A stretch of 64,000 nt of DNA from CAZNXJ01 sp964577115 (GTDB taxonomy: Bacteria; Planctomycetota; Planctomycetia; Pirellulales; Pirellulaceae), in assembly GCA_964577115.1 (NCBI GenBank), contig CAZNXJ010000022.1, forward strand, positions 22,182 to 86,181, in the 5' to 3' direction. This document shows positions 8,924 to 20,289 of this stretch, one piece after another. The position numbers and the translations under genes are program-made. Below the pieces are notes generated by a model, which had not been told where the DNA came from, did no database searches, and saw nothing but the letters and a program-made list of their open reading frames with translations. The first letter of the stretch is position 1. Each line of letters starts with the position of its first letter.

Positions 8924-9343
8924 TTATCGCGTAGGCCGAGTATCACTACCGCCGCGGACGCGCTTGTTGGCGGGGGTGCCGCCGACGGCTCCCCCGGCGC
9001 GGCCCGCATACGCATCTTCCTGATCCGAGTCGAATTGGCGGTCGAAATCGTCGCTTCCCACTGCACTGTCCAGCTCGTCGGGATTCGGAGTTCCGTCGCC
9101 CATGTTGCTACCGCCGAGGCCGCCGACGGAAGTTCCGCCGGTGATGTCGCCAACGGCATGCCGTTCGCCACCCGCGCTTCCCTCGGGCCCGCGTGCATTC
9201 GGTGGAATCTCGTCTGGACGGTGCCTGGCTGCCACCTCTTCCGGGAGGTCGCCCGCGAACTCGTTGGCAATCTCCTCAGGACTCAGTTCACTATCGCGTA
9301 GCGCGCGAGCGTTCCGGATGGCCTTGCGATTTCTGCGTCCCAT
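8924..9343 (-). CDS. Hypothetical low-complexity Gly/Asp-rich protein
   Basis: A 139-residue protein with a basic N-terminus (MGRRNRKAIRN) and an acidic, glycine-rich remainder including TGGTSVGGLGGSNMGDG and NPDELDSAVG. The start at 9343 is chosen because GAGAGGAG precedes it; an upstream in-frame ATG at 9370 lacks such a signal. The pattern 'GG...VGD..GG...PDxD' recalls short proteins annotated DUF6335-like that often sit near stress genes, but the match is only a resemblance. There are no membrane segments and no cysteine motifs. The cupin gene lies 57 bases upstream on the same strand, so the two are probably co-transcribed. Confidence 0.55.
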   Translation of the reverse strand: MGRRNRKAIRNARALRDSELSPEEIANEFAGDLPEEVAARHRPDEIPPNARGPEGSAGGERHAVGDITGGTSVGGLGGSNMGDGTPNPDELDSAVGSDDFDRQFDSDQEDAYAGRAGGAVGGTPANKRVRGGSDTRPTR

Positions 9344-9400
9344 GTTTGCCTGCTCCTCTCGGTTTCGCACTGCCTCCTGGCAGCCCCTTCTTCGCGCTTG

Positions 9401-9877
9401 CTAGTTGGCAGTGACCGGCGTCCAACTCGGCGAATCGCTCGCCGGGAACGATTCCCGTGAGGCTTCGTCCACTACGTTGTCGCTCGGCGTTTCAGGTTGG
9501 TCCATCGTCTTGGGCACCGCTAAATCGACGTCGGGGATCTTTCCATGCGGCTTCTGTGGATCAGGATTGATCACGAGCACAACGCTCTCCTCAATACCGC
9601 GGATCGCGTGTGGCTCCCCTTGAGCAATGTACAGTGCGTGTCCGGCCGGCAATTCGCAGGCGGCTTCCTTCAATTGAATCAAGGCGCGGCCGCGAAGGCA
9701 CAGAATGAGCACATCACTTTCGGCGGCGTAAGTCGAATGCTGTTCGCCTGGGCCGACACAGACGCGCGTGGCTTCCATCGCCTCGGTTTGAATGATGACC
9801 TGCGTCTCAGGACTCTCGGTGGATTTGCATGGTTCGATGTTCAGTACCTGCCCGATCAAAGGGCGTTGCGTTAGCAT
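9401..9877 (-). CDS. Cupin-domain protein with a C-terminal ESFPASD tail
   Basis: A 158-residue protein. Residues about 35-105 form a single cupin barrel: PGEQHSTYAAESDVLILCLRGRALIQL and then LPAGHALYIAQGEPHAIRG, with His residues (GEQH, EPHAI) where cupins bind metal. The last 25 residues contain VVDEASRESFPASDSPSW. The DExSxESFPASDPPxW motif is a recurrent tail in small bacterial proteins, often stress-related, here appended to a cupin. The start at 9877 has GAGGT 7 bases upstream. The ligand is unknown. The first Glu of the classical cupin motif 1 is not obvious, so metal binding is uncertain. Confidence 0.8.
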   Translation of the reverse strand: MLTQRPLIGQVLNIEPCKSTESPETQVIIQTEAMEATRVCVGPGEQHSTYAAESDVLILCLRGRALIQLKEAACELPAGHALYIAQGEPHAIRGIEESVVLVINPDPQKPHGKIPDVDLAVPKTMDQPETPSDNVVDEASRESFPASDSPSWTPVTAN

Positions 9878-10253
9878 GTTCTTTACCTCAAATGCGACAG
9901 TCGGTTGCCTCGCTATGCGCGGGGCATGTTAGGGGCGGGGAGAAAATTACCCGCCGAAGCGATTGCTAAGAGGGCAAACGGAGTGCCAACGCGATGCCAC
10001 CGAGGCTCGATCCGATTTGTATACCCCTCTTTGCACGCCGGTCTGGTGAATAACGGAAGGCCCGCCTTTCACGAAGTGAAGCAGGTGAGGCGTCGTATTC
10101 TCCGGATGCTCGGCACGGCTTGCGGCAGCATCCCACCCCGGTCGGGCGGCTGATCGCGCCACAGCTTGTTACCGAGCAGCGTCCGGGGGACCGGCGGGCA
10201 CGGGGCGTGCGCAAATGATCCGAGTACTCTCAAAAGAAAGGAAGCAGCGATCG
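9878..10253. other. Divergent intergenic region, cupin / isocitrate dehydrogenase
   Basis: These 376 bases separate two divergent genes and must hold both promoters. The only clear structure is a 6-bp stem, GGCGGG at 9934-9939 with CCCGCC at 9950-9955 around a 10-base AT-rich loop. It lies 57 bases upstream of the cupin start. AAAGGAAG at 10237-10244 is the ribosome-binding site of the downstream gene. No RNA gene was seen. Confidence 0.5.
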
Positions 10254-11282
10254 ATGACGAAACATCGCGTCATTTTGATTCCCGGCGACGGGATTGGACC
10301 GGAAGTCACAGCAGCCGTGCAGCGCGTCCTGGAGGCGGCTGATGCGCCGGTTGAGTGGGAAGAGCGCAAAGCGGGTCTCGCCGCGCTCGAAGAAGGGGAC
10401 GAGGTGCTGCCCGAGTCTACCGTGAGTGCCATTCGCGACGCCGGGGTCGCGCTCAAAGGGCCCTGTTCCACGCCCATCGGCAAGGGGTTCACCTCGGTCA
10501 ATGTGCAGTTGCGGCAGAAGCTGAATCTGTATGCGGCCGTGCGGCCGGTACGCAATTTGGCGGGCGTGACGACACGCTTCGAAGGCGTCGACCTGGTGAT
10601 CGTGCGTGAGAACACCGAAGGGCTTTACAGCGGACTGGAAAACCGGATCACGGAAGACGTGGTTGTCAGCATGAAGGTCGCCACGAAAGCCGCGAGCCTC
10701 CGGATCGCTCGCTGGGCGTTCCAATACGCTCTCCAGCGCGGCCGACGCAAAGTCACGGTCTTCCACAAAGCCAACATCATGAAGCTGACCGATGGGCTCT
10801 TTTTGCAATGCGCGCGCGACGTGCATCGCGAAGAATTTCCGTCGGTGGAGTACGCCGAGATGATCATCGACGCCGGGTGCATGAAGCTCGTGCAGGACCC
10901 GACACAGTTCGACGTGCTGCTGCTCGAGAATCTATATGGGGACGTAGTGAGCGACCTATGCGCGGGGCTCGTCGGCGGACTGGGGGTGGTTCCAGGTGCC
11001 AATCAAGGTGACGGGATGGCCGTCTTCGAAGCCGTGCACGGGTCGGCACCGGATATTGCCGGTAAGGGAATCGCCAACCCGCTGGCCCTGCTCATGTCGG
11101 CCGTCATGATGCTGAACTACCTGGCCGAAACACGCAGCGACGCCCGCTGCCGGAACGTGGCGGATACCATCAAGTCCGCGTACAACTCGGCCATCGCCGA
11201 CGGTCAGCGCACGCGCGATCTCGGCGGCTCGCTCGGCACGCTCGAATTCGCCGATGCCCTGATTCAGCGGCTCGCCAAGTAG
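10254..11282 (+). CDS. NAD-type isocitrate/isopropylmalate dehydrogenase family protein
   Basis: A 342-residue beta-decarboxylating dehydrogenase. GDGIGPEV at 11-18 is the family N-terminus. KGPCSTPIGKGFTSVNVQLR is the substrate loop typical of NAD-dependent isocitrate dehydrogenases (Ser and Asn in SVN), followed by YAAVRP and RENTEGLYSGLE. The metal-binding region is LLLENLYGDVVSD, and the cofactor region is VHGSAPDIAGKGIANP. The reaction is isocitrate to 2-oxoglutarate plus CO2 with NAD; homoisocitrate or 3-isopropylmalate are less likely alternatives. The start at 10254 has AAAGGAAG 9 bases upstream. The stop codon ends one base before the stop of the opposing dipeptidase gene. Confidence 0.87.
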   Translation: MTKHRVILIPGDGIGPEVTAAVQRVLEAADAPVEWEERKAGLAALEEGDEVLPESTVSAIRDAGVALKGPCSTPIGKGFTSVNVQLRQKLNLYAAVRPVRNLAGVTTRFEGVDLVIVRENTEGLYSGLENRITEDVVVSMKVATKAASLRIARWAFQYALQRGRRKVTVFHKANIMKLTDGLFLQCARDVHREEFPSVEYAEMIIDAGCMKLVQDPTQFDVLLLENLYGDVVSDLCAGLVGGLGVVPGANQGDGMAVFEAVHGSAPDIAGKGIANPLALLMSAVMMLNYLAETRSDARCRNVADTIKSAYNSAIADGQRTRDLGGSLGTLEFADALIQRLAK

Positions 11283-11283
11283 G

Positions 11284-12411
11284 TCAGGTGGTTTCCCAAA
11301 CGCGGCGAAGGAAGTTGACGAAATTGCGCCAGCAGATGTCTTCGATGTCGTCCGCCGAATAGCCGCGGGTGCGGAGCAGCCCGGGCAGTGACTGTAGATC
11401 GGCGATGGAGTTCAGATCCATCGGCGTCTGTTCCGTTCCGTAGCCGCCGTCCAGATCGGTCCCGATTCCTACGTGCTTCGCATTGCCGGCCAGCTGGCAG
11501 ACATGGTCGATGTGCTCGCAGATCCGTTCGATCTTGAGCTGGAAGTCGGTCGGCCGGCTGCGCCGATGGACCCAGCCGGGCACCATCATGATGGCATCGA
11601 AGGCCATGCCGAGAATACCGCCTCGCTCGATGACCGCGCGGATCTGATCATCGGCGAACTGGCGGTTCCACGGCGCGAGCTTCCGAACATTCTGGTGGCT
11701 GGCCCACAGGGGCCCATCATAAACATCGAGCGCATCCCAGAAGCACTCGTCGCAGAGATGGGTCACATCCAGGATGATCCCGAGACGCTGCATTTCCTTG
11801 AGCAGCTCTTTGCCGCGTGCGGGCAGCGGACCGGCAGCGTCGGTTCCATGCGCGTAAACGCCTGGCCCGTAGTGCGCTGGCCCCAGTGCGCGCAGGCCGT
11901 CGGCGTAGCTGCGTTCGAGGTGATGCAGCGTCACGATCGAATCGGCCCCTTCGAGGCTGAGCACGTAGCCGATGGGCGGCTTGGGAGTGTCCTTGCGTGA
12001 ATCGGTCACATAGGCCGCTCCATCGTCGGTGGGCGTGTTCTGCCACAACTCGACCATCGCGTCGAGCTCGGCGCGCGTCGTGATTGGTTTTAGTTCGCCG
12101 GCTTCCTCCATCGCGCGGTACCAGGCCAGCTGGCCCTGCGTTTGCGCCCAGGCTTGTTCGGGCGAGTTCCATCCGGGCAGGCGGTGGAAGTAGGGGGAGT
12201 AGCGGCCGATCTGGGTGGCCACGCACAGGCCAACTCGACCACGCCGCATCTCGGGAAAGCAGACCGTATTGTTCCCGCGGTCCACTTTGTCCGTCATGTG
12301 CTGTTCCCAGCGGCGGATTTTCTCCTGCGACCAGCGCAAGTCCCGGTTCCATTCGAGGGCGTTCATGCTCAGGTCCAGGTGCGCATCAAAAATCAGGACG
12401 GGCGCGGTCAT
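11284..12411 (-). CDS. Membrane dipeptidase (renal dipeptidase) family M19 protein
   Basis: A 375-residue M19 metallopeptidase. FDAHLDLS near the N-terminus supplies the HxD zinc ligands. ILDVTHLCDECFWDAL and ASHQNVR supply the two later His ligands, and GIGTDLDGGYG the catalytic-site Asp region. M19 enzymes hydrolyse dipeptides, including some D-amino-acid-containing ones. No signal peptide is apparent from the start at 12411 (GAGGAT upstream), so it is likely cytosolic. It is convergent with the IDH gene with a one-base gap and divergent from the Xaa-Pro peptidase gene. The substrate cannot be read from the sequence. Confidence 0.87.
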   Translation of the reverse strand: MTAPVLIFDAHLDLSMNALEWNRDLRWSQEKIRRWEQHMTDKVDRGNNTVCFPEMRRGRVGLCVATQIGRYSPYFHRLPGWNSPEQAWAQTQGQLAWYRAMEEAGELKPITTRAELDAMVELWQNTPTDDGAAYVTDSRKDTPKPPIGYVLSLEGADSIVTLHHLERSYADGLRALGPAHYGPGVYAHGTDAAGPLPARGKELLKEMQRLGIILDVTHLCDECFWDALDVYDGPLWASHQNVRKLAPWNRQFADDQIRAVIERGGILGMAFDAIMMVPGWVHRRSRPTDFQLKIERICEHIDHVCQLAGNAKHVGIGTDLDGGYGTEQTPMDLNSIADLQSLPGLLRTRGYSADDIEDICWRNFVNFLRRVWETT

Positions 12412-12745
12412 CGCAGGGGATCCTCGAGGTCGGGCAGAGAGGAATGAGGTAGGGCGGCGCTTGGCGGCCACAGCGCTGGATTATCGCAATCCCGAACGCC
12501 GACGCCAGAGCCCGCGGAACTTCGCGCGGCCCGCGTGCGAGGCGGCTCCGACCGGATTTTCTTGCTCAAACAACGTCCCCCTACACCGGGAAGGACGAGT
12601 TGTCCTTATAATCGTTGCAATCGGGAATCTTTGCCATCAGTGTGCGCACATTGCGTGCTCTCTCGGTGCCGTACTCTCGGTGGCCACACGGGCTCCGCCA
12701 ACCCCAGACCCCCAAAGGGCGCTCGCGGCGACGCGAAAGAACGAG

Positions 12746-14029
12746 ATGAACCTGTTCGATGAGACCTACATACACGCTCGCCGCAAGAAAGCCGAAGCGG
12801 CGCTCGGTGCTAACTCGCCCATCGTGCTGGTGGTGGCGGGAGAGCCGATCGGCAAGCCGGGCGGATTGGATCAAACCTATCCGTTTGTGCCGCATCCGCT
12901 GTATTACTGGCTGACCGGTTCCCGCCGCTGGGGCGGAGTGCTCGCGTGGGAGCCGGATCATGGCTGGACGCATTTCGTGCGGCCGGTGACCGCCGACGAG
13001 CGGCTCTGGGAGGGCGGCGGCACGGCACCCGCCGGAACAAACGTCAGCCAGCTCCCGGAGTGGCTCAGCGCTCGCAGCGGCCGCAGCCTCGTGGTGGTCG
13101 GCGCACCGCTTACCAACCTCCCCACGGCGGACGACAAGGAACGGGCGAGCGAGATTGCCGAGCGACTGGACGCCGTTCGCCGAGCGAAAGACGAAGCCGA
13201 GCTCGCGCTTATTCAACGCGCGATTACGGCGACGGCGGCCGGCTTCCGACGAGCTCGAGAGGTCATTCGCCCCGGCGTGACGGAACGCGAAGTCCGCATC
13301 GAGCTGGAGGCGGAGATGTGGCGCCAGGGGGCGGACGAAGTCGGGTTCGACACGATTGTCGGAGCTGGCTCGAATGCCGCGATTTTGCATTTCGCGCCGT
13401 CCCAGCGCGTCGTGGGCCCCCAGGACGTGGTGCTGGTCGACGCGGGAGGCGCCATCGCCGGCTACACGGCGGACGTCACGCGTACGTTCGCGGCGAGCGG
13501 CCAGTTTACGGCCGAGCAGCAAGCGATCTATGACGTGGTGCTCGCCGGGCAGCAAGCCGCGATCGAGCGTTGCCGCGTGGGCGTCGAGTGGCATGAAGTG
13601 CACTATACGGCGGCCCGCACCATGGCCCAGGGACTGATCGATCTGGGGATCCTCCGCGGATCGCTCGACGAGGTGCTCGACAACGGCACGATCGCGTTGT
13701 TCTTCCCGCACGGCATCGGCCATATGGTGGGACTGGGCGTGCGGGACGTGGGGGGCCGAGCGCCGGGACGCCCCGAAGGGCGGATCTGCTGCGGGGCCCG
13801 CGTCCGCGTCGACTTGCCGCTCGAAGAAAACTTTCTGATGACCGTCGAGCCCGGACTATACTTTGTGGACGCCATACTGGACGATCCTGAGCGCCGGGCG
13901 AAGCATGCCACGCGTGTCAATTGGGAGCGGCTGGAAACTTGGCGTCCCGTGGGGGGCGTGCGTATTGAAGATGACGTCCTTGTCACTTTGGATGCGCCGC
14001 GTATCCTAACGGCGGAGATCCCAAAATAA
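12746..14029 (+). CDS. M24 family Xaa-Pro aminopeptidase/dipeptidase
   Basis: A 427-residue protein with a creatinase-like N-terminal domain (residues about 1-160) and a pita-bread M24 catalytic domain. Dinuclear metal ligands are visible: Asp in VLVDAGGAIAGYTADVTRTF (two), His in FPHGIGHMVGLGVRD, Glu in MTVEPGLYF and Glu in VRIEDDVLVT. It removes N-terminal residues before proline or cleaves Xaa-Pro dipeptides. The start at 12746 was chosen because the N-terminus MNLFDETYIHARRKKA fits the family. The open frame extends upstream but with sequence unlike the family. It pairs functionally, not transcriptionally, with the neighbouring dipeptidase. Confidence 0.88.
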   Translation: MNLFDETYIHARRKKAEAALGANSPIVLVVAGEPIGKPGGLDQTYPFVPHPLYYWLTGSRRWGGVLAWEPDHGWTHFVRPVTADERLWEGGGTAPAGTNVSQLPEWLSARSGRSLVVVGAPLTNLPTADDKERASEIAERLDAVRRAKDEAELALIQRAITATAAGFRRAREVIRPGVTEREVRIELEAEMWRQGADEVGFDTIVGAGSNAAILHFAPSQRVVGPQDVVLVDAGGAIAGYTADVTRTFAASGQFTAEQQAIYDVVLAGQQAAIERCRVGVEWHEVHYTAARTMAQGLIDLGILRGSLDEVLDNGTIALFFPHGIGHMVGLGVRDVGGRAPGRPEGRICCGARVRVDLPLEENFLMTVEPGLYFVDAILDDPERRAKHATRVNWERLETWRPVGGVRIEDDVLVTLDAPRILTAEIPK

Positions 14030-14230
14030 TCGATACATCGAGAACGCGCGCTGCCGCGACGAACCAGTAGCCTCCGGTCGTCGAGCCGCTCGCGCGGTGC
14101 TCGGGAATGCTATCCCCTACCTTCCCGCTGGATCGACCCGGCCATGCGGGTGCCCTGTGGCGGCCTGTCAGTTGCACTCACTCCTGGCTCTGTCTGCGCC
14201 GTCCCTGCTTAATCAGAAGGACAGTTCGCC

Positions 14231-17059
<2,829 letters not shown>

Positions 17060-17162
17060 ATATCCTTACAACACAACGGATCCATGGCGCAGCTCGCACT
17101 GGTCGAATCGCGTCCTGCGAGCTGTGCGTTACCTGAACAACCGCCCACACTCAAAAAAGTCT

Positions 17163-17177
17163 GGCAGCCCGGCTGCC
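17163..17177 (+). promoter_or_regulatory. Inverted repeat immediately upstream of sucB
   Basis: GGCAGCC-C-GGCTGCC is a perfect 7-base palindrome around one base. It ends 9 bases before the sucB ATG at 17187, where a Shine-Dalgarno would normally be. No convincing Shine-Dalgarno is present. It may be an operator or (unfolded from the other strand) a coupling or attenuation element; the one-base centre is too tight for an RNA loop without opening some pairs. Confidence 0.35.
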
Positions 17178-17186
17178 GCAAACAAC

Positions 17187-18512
17187 ATGGCTACGATTGA
17201 GCTGAAAGTTCCCAACGTCGGCGAGTCGATTCAAGAGGTCCAAGTCGCCCAGTGGCTGAAGAAGGTCGGCGACGTGGTGCGCGAGGACGAGACGGTCGTC
17301 GAGCTGGACACGGACAAGGCGTCCGTGGAATTGGCCGCGCCGGCTGCCGGCGTTGTCAGTCGCATTCTGAAGAAGGATGGCGACAAGGTTTCCATCGGGG
17401 AAGTGATCGGGATGCTTGAGCCGGGCGACGGCAGCGCCGCCCCCGCCTCGGACGAATCCAAGCAGCCGGCGGCGAAGGCCGAGGCCGCTCCGAGCGCCGA
17501 ACCCTCGACCGACTCGCCGGCCCGCGCCGACGACCAGCGCCGCGCGGCGGAAGCGTCGCGCGAGCGTGTACCGCGTCCTGTGCTGACACCTTCGGCGCGC
17601 CGTGAGCTGCACAAACACGGTCTGCGGCCGGATGATATTGCGGCCGATGGCGAACGGCTGCGCCGCGAGGATGTCGTCCGCGCGGTCGAATCCGGGCAGC
17701 GTGAAGCACCCAGCTCGCAGCCGGCCGCAGCCACGACAGCACCACGAACCGCCGCCAAAACGGCGGCCCCCGCTCCGCCGTCGTCGGCTTATAACCCCGA
17801 GGACGATCGGCTGCTGGAGGAGGTGGTGCCGATGAGCCTCATCCGGCGGCGCATTGCCGCTCGACTGGTCGAAGCCCAGCATCGAGCCGCGTTGCTGACG
17901 ACGTTCAACGAGGTCGATCTCGGAGCCGTCATCGAGTTGCGCAAGACGCATGGCGAGAAATTCCTGGCCAAGTACGGCACGAAGCTCGGCTTTATGTCCT
18001 TCTTCGTCAAAGCGTCGGTCGAAGCGCTCAAGCAGTCGCCGGAGATCAACGCGGAGATCCGCAACGACACGCAGATTGTTTACCGGAACTATTATCACAT
18101 CGGTATCGCTATTGGCGGCGGCCGAGGGCTTGTGGTTCCCGTACTGCGGCACGCTGATCGGTTGAGTTTCGCCGAGATCGAACTGGCGATCGCCGATTTC
18201 GCTCAGCGCGCCGAAAAGAACAAGCTCGAACCGAAAGAGCTCGAAGGCGGCACCTTCACGATCAGCAACGGCGGCATCTATGGATCGCTGCTCTCGACAC
18301 CCATCGTCAATCCACCCCAGAGCGGCGTACTGGGGATGCACACCATCCAGGAACGCCCGGTTGCGCGGAACGGCCAGGTCGTCATTCGCCCGATGATGTA
18401 TCTGGCGCTCTCATACGACCACCGCATCGTGGACGGCCGCGAAGCGGTGACGTTCCTGCGGCGTATCAAAGAGACGCTCGAAGATCCCGCGCGGATGTTG
18501 CTCGAAATTTAA
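17187..18512 (+). CDS. sucB: Dihydrolipoyllysine-residue succinyltransferase (E2 of OGDH)
   Basis: A 441-residue protein. The N-terminal lipoyl domain (residues 2-76) has DTDKASVE with the lipoylated Lys44. An Ala/Pro/Glu-rich linker follows (about 85-135), then a peripheral-subunit-binding domain (PVLTPSARRELHKHGL...DGERLRREDV). A second Ala/Pro linker leads to a catalytic acyltransferase domain (about 210-441) ending in YDHRIVDGREAV with the active-site His and Asp. The FNEVDL and GSLLSTPIVNPPQSG segments favour succinyl- over acetyl-transferase. With SucA next door this is the OGDH complex. The start at 17187 is chosen on homology; an in-frame upstream start at 17124 would add 21 non-family residues. 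Confidence 0.92.
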   Translation: MATIELKVPNVGESIQEVQVAQWLKKVGDVVREDETVVELDTDKASVELAAPAAGVVSRILKKDGDKVSIGEVIGMLEPGDGSAAPASDESKQPAAKAEAAPSAEPSTDSPARADDQRRAAEASRERVPRPVLTPSARRELHKHGLRPDDIAADGERLRREDVVRAVESGQREAPSSQPAAATTAPRTAAKTAAPAPPSSAYNPEDDRLLEEVVPMSLIRRRIAARLVEAQHRAALLTTFNEVDLGAVIELRKTHGEKFLAKYGTKLGFMSFFVKASVEALKQSPEINAEIRNDTQIVYRNYYHIGIAIGGGRGLVVPVLRHADRLSFAEIELAIADFAQRAEKNKLEPKELEGGTFTISNGGIYGSLLSTPIVNPPQSGVLGMHTIQERPVARNGQVVIRPMMYLALSYDHRIVDGREAVTFLRRIKETLEDPARMLLEI

Positions 18513-18605
18513 CGGCGAGGCAAACCGCGCGAGTGCGTTCATCGGCGCATGGGCGGAAACGCGCGATTACAAGTTGGCACATAGACAGGCACATAGCCGC
18601 CGGGG

Positions 18606-18631
18606 GCGTCGCGGCGGTCATGCCGCGGCGC
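18606..18631. terminator. GC-rich hairpin between convergent genes
   Basis: GCGTCGCGGC (18606-18615) pairs with GCCGCGGCGC (18622-18631) over ten positions including one G-T wobble, with a 6-base loop. It lies in the 180-base gap between the ends of sucB and the opposing DUF1501 gene. There is no T-tract, so it is only a candidate bidirectional terminator. Confidence 0.35.
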
Positions 18632-18692
18632 GGCGCCCGGCCGGCGTTGGATCGTAATCTTGCGTTCACGCGATTCCCGCGCGCCGCGGCGA

Positions 18693-20132
18693 TTACCCGT
18701 CGAGGATGTCGGTGATGGGCCGGCCACCGTGCAGGATGCTGAGGGGGCGGCCGAGTCGGTCGGGGACCATGGTGTGCAGGTCGATGCCCAGTGCGTGATA
18801 GATAGTCGCGCAGATGTCCGACGTGCTAACCGGGCGATCCTTCACAAACGCCGCCTGCTCGTCCGACTCGCCATAGACCGTTCCGCCTCGAATGCCGGCA
18901 CCGAAGAACACGGTCCCGTAGCAGAACGTCCAGTGGTCGCGCCCTCCACTGGCGTTGATGCGGGGCGTGCGCCCCATTTCGCTCGTAATGACGACCAGCG
19001 TTTCATCGAGCAGCCCGCGTGCGTCCAGGTCTTCCAGAAGCGCGCTGACCGTTTGATCGAGTTGCGGTAGCCGCCGCTCGCGAAGGATGCTGAAGTTGTT
19101 TGTGTGCGTGTCCCAGGCGTCGTAGTCGATTTTGACGCGGTCCCAGAACAGGTCCCACGTGACATTGACGAACCGGACATTGGCTTCTATCAGCCGGCGA
19201 GCAATCAACGAGCAGTTACCGAACAGCGTCTTTCCGTAACGCTCGACGAGCGCCGGATCCTCGCCCGAGAGATCAAAGGCCTCACGGGCGGAGGTCGACG
19301 TGAGGATCGTGTAGGCCTGCTGCTTGTCGCGTTCGAGCTGCGCGACACGGCCTGAGTTTTCAACCTTGCGTAGCGTACGGTCGAACTGCGCAAGCAGGGA
19401 GTGGCGCTGGTCGAGACGATCGAGCGAGATGTCGTCGGGCAGGGCTGTGTTCGATAGCTGTGGCATGCCGCGCACGACGCGTGGCCGCCCGGGTGCCGGC
19501 TCCGGTTCGTCGTCGTCGCCGTACGGCCGACATTCGGTGAACAAGGGGTCGTAGCGCTTGCCGAGGAACCCGGCATAGGGACCTGGGCGCCGAATGGCCT
19601 GGCCCCAGCCGAGGTAGCACGGCATGTACACGTACGACGGTAGGTCGCCCACATCGCCGTGCAGATAGCGATAAATCGATCCCATGCTCGGCGGATATTC
19701 GTCCTTGGTGATCGTGATGTCACCCAGAGGGACTTCGTGGCCCGTGTAGCTGGGCAGCGTGTTGTGGCAGCCCGCTTTGTGGTTCACCGAGCGAACGATT
19801 GCGGCTCGGTGCATCCACTGCGCGGTCTTCGGCAGCAACTCGCAGATTTGAATCCCGGAAACGTTCGTGCTGATCGGCTTGAACTGTGTCCGTACCTCGG
19901 ACGGCGCTTCCGGCTTCAGGTCCCACATATCCTGCGTCGGGGCGCCGCCGAGCAGGTAGAGCACGATCACGTTCTTGGCTTTGCCTCGTCCGCTGCCACC
20001 GCTGACGGACTCGGCACGTAACAGATCGGCCAGAGAGAAACCGCCCAAGGCGGTGAGAGCTCCGGCCTTCAAAGTCTCACGGCGGGTAAGACCATCACAG
20101 CAGCGGCGCGGACTACCGAGCACCGTGACCAT
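18693..20132 (-). CDS. DUF1501 (sulfatase-fold, Tat-type) protein, downstream copy
   Basis: A 479-residue DUF1501 protein. Near the N-terminus RRETLKAGALTALGGFSLADLLRA resembles a twin-arginine export signal. Family features follow: NVIVLYLLGGAPTQDMWDLKPEAPSE, GIQICELLPKTA, MHRAAIVRSVNHKAGCHNT, YDAWDTHTNN, and TLVVITSEMGRTPRI with GRDHWTF. This is an alkaline-phosphatase/sulfatase-like metal-binding fold that planctomycetes carry in many copies, often beside DUF1553/DUF1549 proteins; activity is unproven. GGAGAG precedes the start at 20132. The open frame continues far upstream into the neighbouring gene but that part has no family similarity. It lies 157 bases after the other DUF1501 gene and is probably co-transcribed. 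Confidence 0.88.
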   Translation of the reverse strand: MVTVLGSPRRCCDGLTRRETLKAGALTALGGFSLADLLRAESVSGGSGRGKAKNVIVLYLLGGAPTQDMWDLKPEAPSEVRTQFKPISTNVSGIQICELLPKTAQWMHRAAIVRSVNHKAGCHNTLPSYTGHEVPLGDITITKDEYPPSMGSIYRYLHGDVGDLPSYVYMPCYLGWGQAIRRPGPYAGFLGKRYDPLFTECRPYGDDDEPEPAPGRPRVVRGMPQLSNTALPDDISLDRLDQRHSLLAQFDRTLRKVENSGRVAQLERDKQQAYTILTSTSAREAFDLSGEDPALVERYGKTLFGNCSLIARRLIEANVRFVNVTWDLFWDRVKIDYDAWDTHTNNFSILRERRLPQLDQTVSALLEDLDARGLLDETLVVITSEMGRTPRINASGGRDHWTFCYGTVFFGAGIRGGTVYGESDEQAAFVKDRPVSTSDICATIYHALGIDLHTMVPDRLGRPLSILHGGRPITDILDG

Positions 20133-20289
20133 GCGAAGCTCTCCGCGTGGCAAAGAATGGTAGGTCAGAACGGATGGCAGTACAGGGGCGGCATCAGGCG
20201 ATTTATCCGCTATGCGGGAGGACGTGTTCGGGTTCTTCTGCGGTTCAAAGTGGCTCTTGGCGGCGTCCACGGGTGCGCGTGGATCGCGG

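Noticed and set aside
17151..18341. A 396-codon minus-strand frame opposite sucB
   Set aside because: It mirrors the Ala/Pro linkers of E2 and has an Arg/Gly-rich low-complexity translation.
18576..18595. A TTGGCAC...GGCA motif resembling a sigma-54 promoter
   Set aside because: The two key dinucleotides are one base off the required spacing, and it lies between convergent genes with nothing to drive.
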